Source of the DNA: an uncultured Clostridium sp.
Lineage (GTDB): Bacteria > Bacillota > Clostridia > Lachnospirales > Anaerotignaceae
Direction: 5' to 3'
NCBI GenBank assembly: GCA_947246775.1
Contig: CAMXTM010000105.1
Span: forward strand, 1 to 7,047
Length of the DNA: 7,047 bases
In this document: positions 3,898 to 7,047 of the stretch, in pieces
How the letters are laid out: each line of letters starts with the position of its first letter
How positions within the stretch are numbered: the first letter of the stretch is position 1
Notes under the pieces: generated by a model
The model's input: only the letters and a program-made list of their open reading frames with translations
What the model was told of the DNA's origin: nothing
Databases searched by the model: none
Translations under genes and position numbers: made by a program

Positions 3898-4137
3898 ATG
3901 GTATTAGAAGATTTATACAACAGCTATGTTGATACAGAGAAATATTTTATAAAATATGAGGAGTTAACACAAACGATGGATAAAATTGATGTCTTATTGC
4001 ATAACAACAATTCTTTAGATGAAACAAGCACAATGACACTATTGGATTTAATTACAGAATACAAATCTATTGCACAAAAGCAAGGCTTTATCAATGGTTT
4101 TAAATGTGCCATACAAATACTAAAAGAATGTATGTAA
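3898..4137 (+). CDS. Small helical protein of unknown function (79 aa), divergent from the XRE array
   Basis: The product is short, without signal peptide or membrane segment, and looks like two or three helices: EDLYNSYVDTEKYFIKYEELTQTMDKIDVLL, a turn with NNNSLDE, then MTLLDLITEYKSIAQKQGFINGFKCAIQILKEC. The N-terminal LEDLY and the ending F-x-x-G-F-K-x-x-x-x-x-L-x-E recall small proteins grouped as DUF6809 in clostridia and their phages, but I hold that match loosely. GGAGGG (3886-3891) six bases before the ATG gives a strong start. Expression should be high if unrepressed, from promoters P1 and P2. The gene is monocistronic, ended by the hairpin at 4142-4166. Being divergent from three regulators suggests that it is their target or partner. 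Confidence 0.8.
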   Translation: MVLEDLYNSYVDTEKYFIKYEELTQTMDKIDVLLHNNNSLDETSTMTLLDLITEYKSIAQKQGFINGFKCAIQILKECM

Positions 4138-4141
4138 AAAA

Positions 4142-4166
4142 AGCGTGTCGATAGTTTCGGCACGCT
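4142..4166. terminator. Bidirectional intrinsic terminator between convergent genes
   Basis: Arms 4142-4151 and 4157-4166 form a 10-bp stem on the plus strand, with one G-U pair. On the minus strand it is followed by seven T (4135-4141), a good terminator for the nitroreductase transcript, whose stop is only 10 bases away. On the plus strand AAAATTTT follows, so it also ends the 79-residue gene, less efficiently. Confidence 0.8.
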
Positions 4167-4176
4167 AAAATTTTAA

Positions 4177-4752
4177 TTAAATTATAACATATCTACCATC
4201 ACGTCTTGGTGGCATTTTAGGGGAAATAGCAGGGTGTCCTAATGTTACCATGGCAAGATACTGTCCTTTATCTGGTGCAAATTTTTTGCGGAGTTCTTCT
4301 CCTATGCCTACCCTTAATGCTGCTGTAAGCCAACAAGTAGCAAGTCCTTTATCATAAGCCATAAGACACATATTTTGTATTGCTGCTGATGTTCCCTCTA
4401 CTACTGTTGTAAAATCTTCATAGTCGTCTTTTAAAAGGAATACAAGGATACATACCTTTGCACCACCCATGCTATTTAAAAATTCTTTTGTTTCTTCAAT
4501 CGCCTCTGGATTTTTTGCAAAACGATTGTCAAGCACTGGTTTAAATTTTCCAAATACTTGCCCTGTAATTTCTGCAAGTTCTTTTAATTTTTCTTCGCTT
4601 TTTACTACTACAAAATACCATGGCTGCAAGTTAATGCCTGAGGGTGCCATAAGCCCCGCGTTGATTACCTCCATTAAATCTTCATCTGACACTGGTTCAT
4701 CTGTGTACTTTCTGACACTTCTTCTTCCATAAATTGCATCTCTCGTTTCCAT
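4177..4752 (-). CDS. Nitroreductase-family FMN oxidoreductase
   Basis: The nitroreductase family binds FMN and reduces nitro compounds, quinones or flavins with NAD(P)H, usually as a cytosolic homodimer. The 191 residues are typical. The FMN-phosphate motif RRSVRKYTDEPV is at 10-21 and the APSGINLQPW loop at 36-45. SAAIQNMCLMAYDKGLATCW (122-141) contains the family GLATCW element, and LGHP is at 171-174. The closing RRDGRYV is like the final FMN-contacting segment. The substrate cannot be told. AAAGGAG sits seven bases before the ATG. The gene starts 37 bp after the ABC-F gene with no terminator or clear promoter between, so the two are probably cotranscribed. Whether this is a functional link or simple neighbourhood is not visible. 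Confidence 0.88.
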   Translation of the reverse strand: METRDAIYGRRSVRKYTDEPVSDEDLMEVINAGLMAPSGINLQPWYFVVVKSEEKLKELAEITGQVFGKFKPVLDNRFAKNPEAIEETKEFLNSMGGAKVCILVFLLKDDYEDFTTVVEGTSAAIQNMCLMAYDKGLATCWLTAALRVGIGEELRKKFAPDKGQYLAMVTLGHPAISPKMPPRRDGRYVII

Positions 4753-4789
4753 ACAAACACTCCTTTACTTTTACAGTGATATATTTTTA

Positions 4790-6409
4790 TTATGAAAGTT
4801 TTTCTCTCATAAGATTAACATCTTCATTTTCTAAATATTCGTCAAAGGTTTCCCGTCTATCAATAATGCCATTTGGCAGTATTTCAATAATTCTATTTGC
4901 AATAGTATCTACAAACTGATGGTCATGGGAATCAAAAAGCAATGTGCCTTTGTAATCTATCAGTCCCTCATTTAATGCTGTAATAGATTCCAAATCCAAA
5001 TGGTTTGTTGGCTCATCCAATACCAACACGTTTGCACCAGAAATCATCATTTTACACAACATACAACGCACTCTTTCGCCTCCAGAAAGCACTTTTGCCT
5101 TTTTTAGTGCTTCTTCTCCAGAAAACAACATCCTGCCCAACCAGCCCCTAATATCAGCATCATATTGTTCTCCCTCTTTAGCATAAGGGCGCAACCAATC
5201 AATTAGTGTATCTTCACAGTCATCAAAATATCTTGAGTTATCTTTTGGAAAATATGCGGTAGATGTGGTAACACCCCATTTAAAACTACCCTCATCTGGC
5301 TCTAATTCTCCCATCAATATTTGAAAAAGTGTTGTTCTAGCGATTTCGTCTTTTCCGACAAACGCTACCTTATCATTTGGGGAAATTAAAAAACTAACAT
5401 TATTTAACACTTTTCTACCATCAATCGTTTTAGAAATGCCATTTACTTCTAATAAATCATTGCCAACTTCTCTGTCTTGCTTAAAATTGGCAAAAGGGTA
5501 TCTTCTGGAAGATGGTTTTATCGTATCCATTTGCAAGTTATCTAACAATTTTTTACGGGAAGTTGCCTGTTTTGACTTGGAGGCATTGGCACTAAATCTT
5601 TGTATAAATTCCTGCAATTCTTTCATTTTTTGTTCTACTCTTTTATTTTGGTCTTTTAATTGACGTTGTGTCATCTGTGTATAACCATACCAAAAGTCAT
5701 AATTGCCTACATACATCGTAATTTTTCCATAGTCAATATCTGCAATGTGTGTACAAATTTTATTTAAAAAATGCCTATCATGAGATACAACAATAACGGT
5801 GTTTTCAAAATTCATTAAAAAGTCTTCCAGCCACTTGATAGATGGTAAATCTAAGTGGTTTGTAGGCTCGTCCAAAAGCAATATATCAGGATTGCCAAAA
5901 AGCGCCTGTGCCAAAAGCACTTTTACTTTTTGATTACCTGTTAGTTCTTTCATCTTAACATAATGAAATTCATTGGTAATGCCCAAGCCATTGAGCAATA
6001 TTTCTGCATCAGATTCTGCTGTCCAACCATCTAATTCTGCAAATTCTCCCTCTAATTCAGAAACTTTGATGCCATCTTCGTCACTAAAATCTTCTTTGGA
6101 ATACAATTTTTCTTTTTCTTCCATAATTTCGTACAATCTTTTGTGTCCATATAACACAGTTTTTACCACTTCAAATTCGTCAAACATAAAGTGGTCTTGC
6201 TTTAAAACAGCCATTCTTTCTCCTGGTGTAATAAATACAGACCCGCTGTTTGGTTCAATATCTCCAGCTAATACTTTTAAAAAGGTTGATTTTCCTGTGC
6301 CATTTGCACCAATCAAACCATAGCAATTTCCCTTTGTAAAATTGACATTGACATCTTTAAAAAGTACCCTTCCTCCATATTGTAATGTAACATCTTGCGC
6401 ACTAATCAT
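4790..6409 (-). CDS. ABC-F family ATPase, YbiT-like, with a degenerate second ATP site
   Basis: ABC-F proteins are soluble twin-ATPase proteins that act at the ribosomal E site as translation factors or antibiotic-protection factors, not as transporters. Domain 1 has Walker A GANGTGKST (34-42), signature region LTGNQ (156-160), Walker B ILLLDEP with H-loop His210. The inter-domain linker (about 242-310) holds the family segment FSANASKSKQATSR. Domain 2 has GKDEIARTT (352-360) in place of Walker A, an intact LSGGE (441-445), Walker B VLVLDEP and H-loop His495. Close parallels along the whole length, such as DILLLDEPTN and ASKSKQATSR, match the E. coli YbiT type. There is no long C-terminal extension. 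AGGAG precedes the ATG by six bases. No good promoter lies in the 30 bases behind the upstream hairpin, so read-through is possible. No substrate or resistance role is implied by sequence alone. Confidence 0.92.
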   Translation of the reverse strand: MISAQDVTLQYGGRVLFKDVNVNFTKGNCYGLIGANGTGKSTFLKVLAGDIEPNSGSVFITPGERMAVLKQDHFMFDEFEVVKTVLYGHKRLYEIMEEKEKLYSKEDFSDEDGIKVSELEGEFAELDGWTAESDAEILLNGLGITNEFHYVKMKELTGNQKVKVLLAQALFGNPDILLLDEPTNHLDLPSIKWLEDFLMNFENTVIVVSHDRHFLNKICTHIADIDYGKITMYVGNYDFWYGYTQMTQRQLKDQNKRVEQKMKELQEFIQRFSANASKSKQATSRKKLLDNLQMDTIKPSSRRYPFANFKQDREVGNDLLEVNGISKTIDGRKVLNNVSFLISPNDKVAFVGKDEIARTTLFQILMGELEPDEGSFKWGVTTSTAYFPKDNSRYFDDCEDTLIDWLRPYAKEGEQYDADIRGWLGRMLFSGEEALKKAKVLSGGERVRCMLCKMMISGANVLVLDEPTNHLDLESITALNEGLIDYKGTLLFDSHDHQFVDTIANRIIEILPNGIIDRRETFDEYLENEDVNLMREKLS

Positions 6410-6439
6410 AACTTTCTCCTTTTTCTCTCTTTTACAGTC

Positions 6440-6472
6440 AAAAAGTTCGACTTCTCAGAAATCGAACTTTTT
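6440..6472 (-). terminator. Intrinsic terminator/attenuator hairpin between the lipoprotein-like gene and the ABC-F gene
   Basis: AAAAAGTTCGA (6440-6450) and TCGAACTTTTT (6462-6472) make a perfect 11-bp stem with an eleven-base loop, ending in five T on either strand. It starts seven bases after the upstream gene's stop (6479). Because no clear promoter separates it from the ABC-F gene, partial read-through may set ABC-F expression. Confidence 0.8.
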
Positions 6473-6478
6473 AATTGT

Positions 6479-7047
6479 TTATTCTACAGCTAATTCTTCT
6501 CCGTTTTCTCCCTCTGGTATTTCTGAAATACTTGCATTTTCTATTTGTCTTTCAAAATCAATTGCATTTTCTAATGTTTCCTTTGGAATTTCTACTTTCT
6601 TTGTTGTGTTAATATCCTCGCAAGTAACAACTAGTGTATATTCGCCCACTGTTGTTTTGGCAGCTTCGTTGTCTTCTGTTACTTCTGTTACATTTCCAAA
6701 GGTATTGATAACATTGTTCATAAGTGTTTCTAATGTGTTTGCTAAATTAACAGTATAGCTAGTAGGTAATACTGTCTGTTTATCTACTGTTACAGAAATT
6801 GTAGTGTCGTTAACACCATCATAGTATTCTTCTGTTAGCCCTGCCATACCTGTCATTTGTAATGATTTGGTATCTTCTACCACTTTTGCTAATGTGTTTG
6901 CAGACAACGTTCCCTGAAGTGTAACACTGTTTTCATCTTCATTTATTTGCTCCCAATTAGTAGCATTTTCTAAAAATGTTATGGCGTTTTGTTTTGTGTC
7001 ATACATTCTCAGTGACTCCAGCACAATACTTGGTTCTACAGATTGTT
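6479..7047 (-). CDS. Putative exported or lipoprotein-type protein (DUF6612/LolA-like fold?), N-terminus outside the window
   Basis: The frame is open from the right edge of the window to the TAA at 6481-6479, about 188 visible residues; the start and any signal peptide are missing. An in-frame GTG at 7024 is not taken as the start, since coding-like sequence (QSVEPSIV) continues upstream without a stop. The visible part is acidic, rich in Thr, Val and Asn, and alternates beta-strand patterns (NSVTLQGTL, TTISVTVDKQTVLPTSYTVNL, YTLVVTCEDI), ending in KKVEIPKETLENAIDFE and an acidic tail. A D-K-x-T-x-x-P strand followed by x-V-x-I-P-K-E near the end is like Bacillota surface lipoproteins of the LolA/LppX-like type (DUF6612). 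That resemblance is tentative. The gene ends at the terminator at 6440-6472. Confidence 0.75.
   Translation of the reverse strand, partial: QSVEPSIVLESLRMYDTKQNAITFLENATNWEQINEDENSVTLQGTLSANTLAKVVEDTKSLQMTGMAGLTEEYYDGVNDTTISVTVDKQTVLPTSYTVNLANTLETLMNNVINTFGNVTEVTEDNEAAKTTVGEYTLVVTCEDINTTKKVEIPKETLENAIDFERQIENASISEIPEGENGEELAVE

Noticed and set aside
2403..4137. Type II toxin-antitoxin or restriction-modification system
   Set aside because: XRE proteins can be antitoxins or controller proteins, but there is no RelE/HigB-like, methylase or nuclease motif nearby; the 79-residue protein resembles none of these.
4469..4919. Plus-strand ORFs opposite the nitroreductase and the end of the ABC-F gene
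   Set aside because: Serine/phenylalanine-rich antisense shadows of well-recognised proteins.
5436..6758. Plus-strand ORFs opposite the ABC-F and lipoprotein-like genes
   Set aside because: Same pattern: complements of conserved coding sequence, including one running through the 6440-6472 terminator.

Overview
The window is low-GC DNA typical of an anaerobic Clostridia-type Bacillota, probably a gut Lachnospirales-like organism. The evidence for this is consensus sigma-A promoters, strong AGGAGG-type ribosome sites, many A/T-flanked intrinsic terminators, and the style of the ABC-F, nitroreductase and XRE proteins. The species cannot be named from the sequence. It looks like ordinary chromosome carrying two accessory-looking islets.

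Layout. (a) 1-443: the 3' end of htpG (Hsp90), followed by a long hairpin at 462-522. (b) 524-875: a compact region without annotated genes that I read as a type I toxin-antitoxin locus. A 26-residue hydrophobic holin-like toxin lies on the minus strand (704-784), with its own consensus promoter and a near-perfect Shine-Dalgarno sequence buried in a hairpin. A structured RNA of about 100 nt on the plus strand (about 588-686), with its own promoter and terminator, is antisense to the toxin mRNA 3' UTR. The two ends of the toxin mRNA are complementary in three ordered blocks. This is the arrangement expected for a fold-back-inhibited toxin messenger, and it is the best find in the window. (c) 945-2360: a purC-like gene with its own extended -10 promoter, an uncharacterised acidic 206-residue protein 18 bp downstream, and a strong terminator. 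(d) 2403-4166: an AT-rich regulatory islet. Three tandem minus-strand XRE/Cro-CI-type regulators diverge from a 79-residue plus-strand protein. Between them are two plus-strand promoters close to consensus, each with a palindrome at its expected start site. (e) 4177-7047: minus-strand genes for a partial exported or lipoprotein-like protein (cut by the right edge), a YbiT-type ABC-F ATPase and a nitroreductase. The last two are probably cotranscribed.

How the parts work together. The toxin and antitoxin promoters face each other, and each RNA's 5' hairpin region relates to the other's 3' region. The toxin promoter is back to back with the purC promoter, so the locus sits neatly between two housekeeping genes. 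In the XRE islet the short gene and the regulators share one control region, which suggests auto- and cross-regulation. The ABC-F protein has a degenerate second ATP site: Walker A of domain 2 and the signature of domain 1 are both altered, and these form the same composite site. I saw no tRNA, rRNA, CRISPR array, insertion sequence or metabolite riboswitch.
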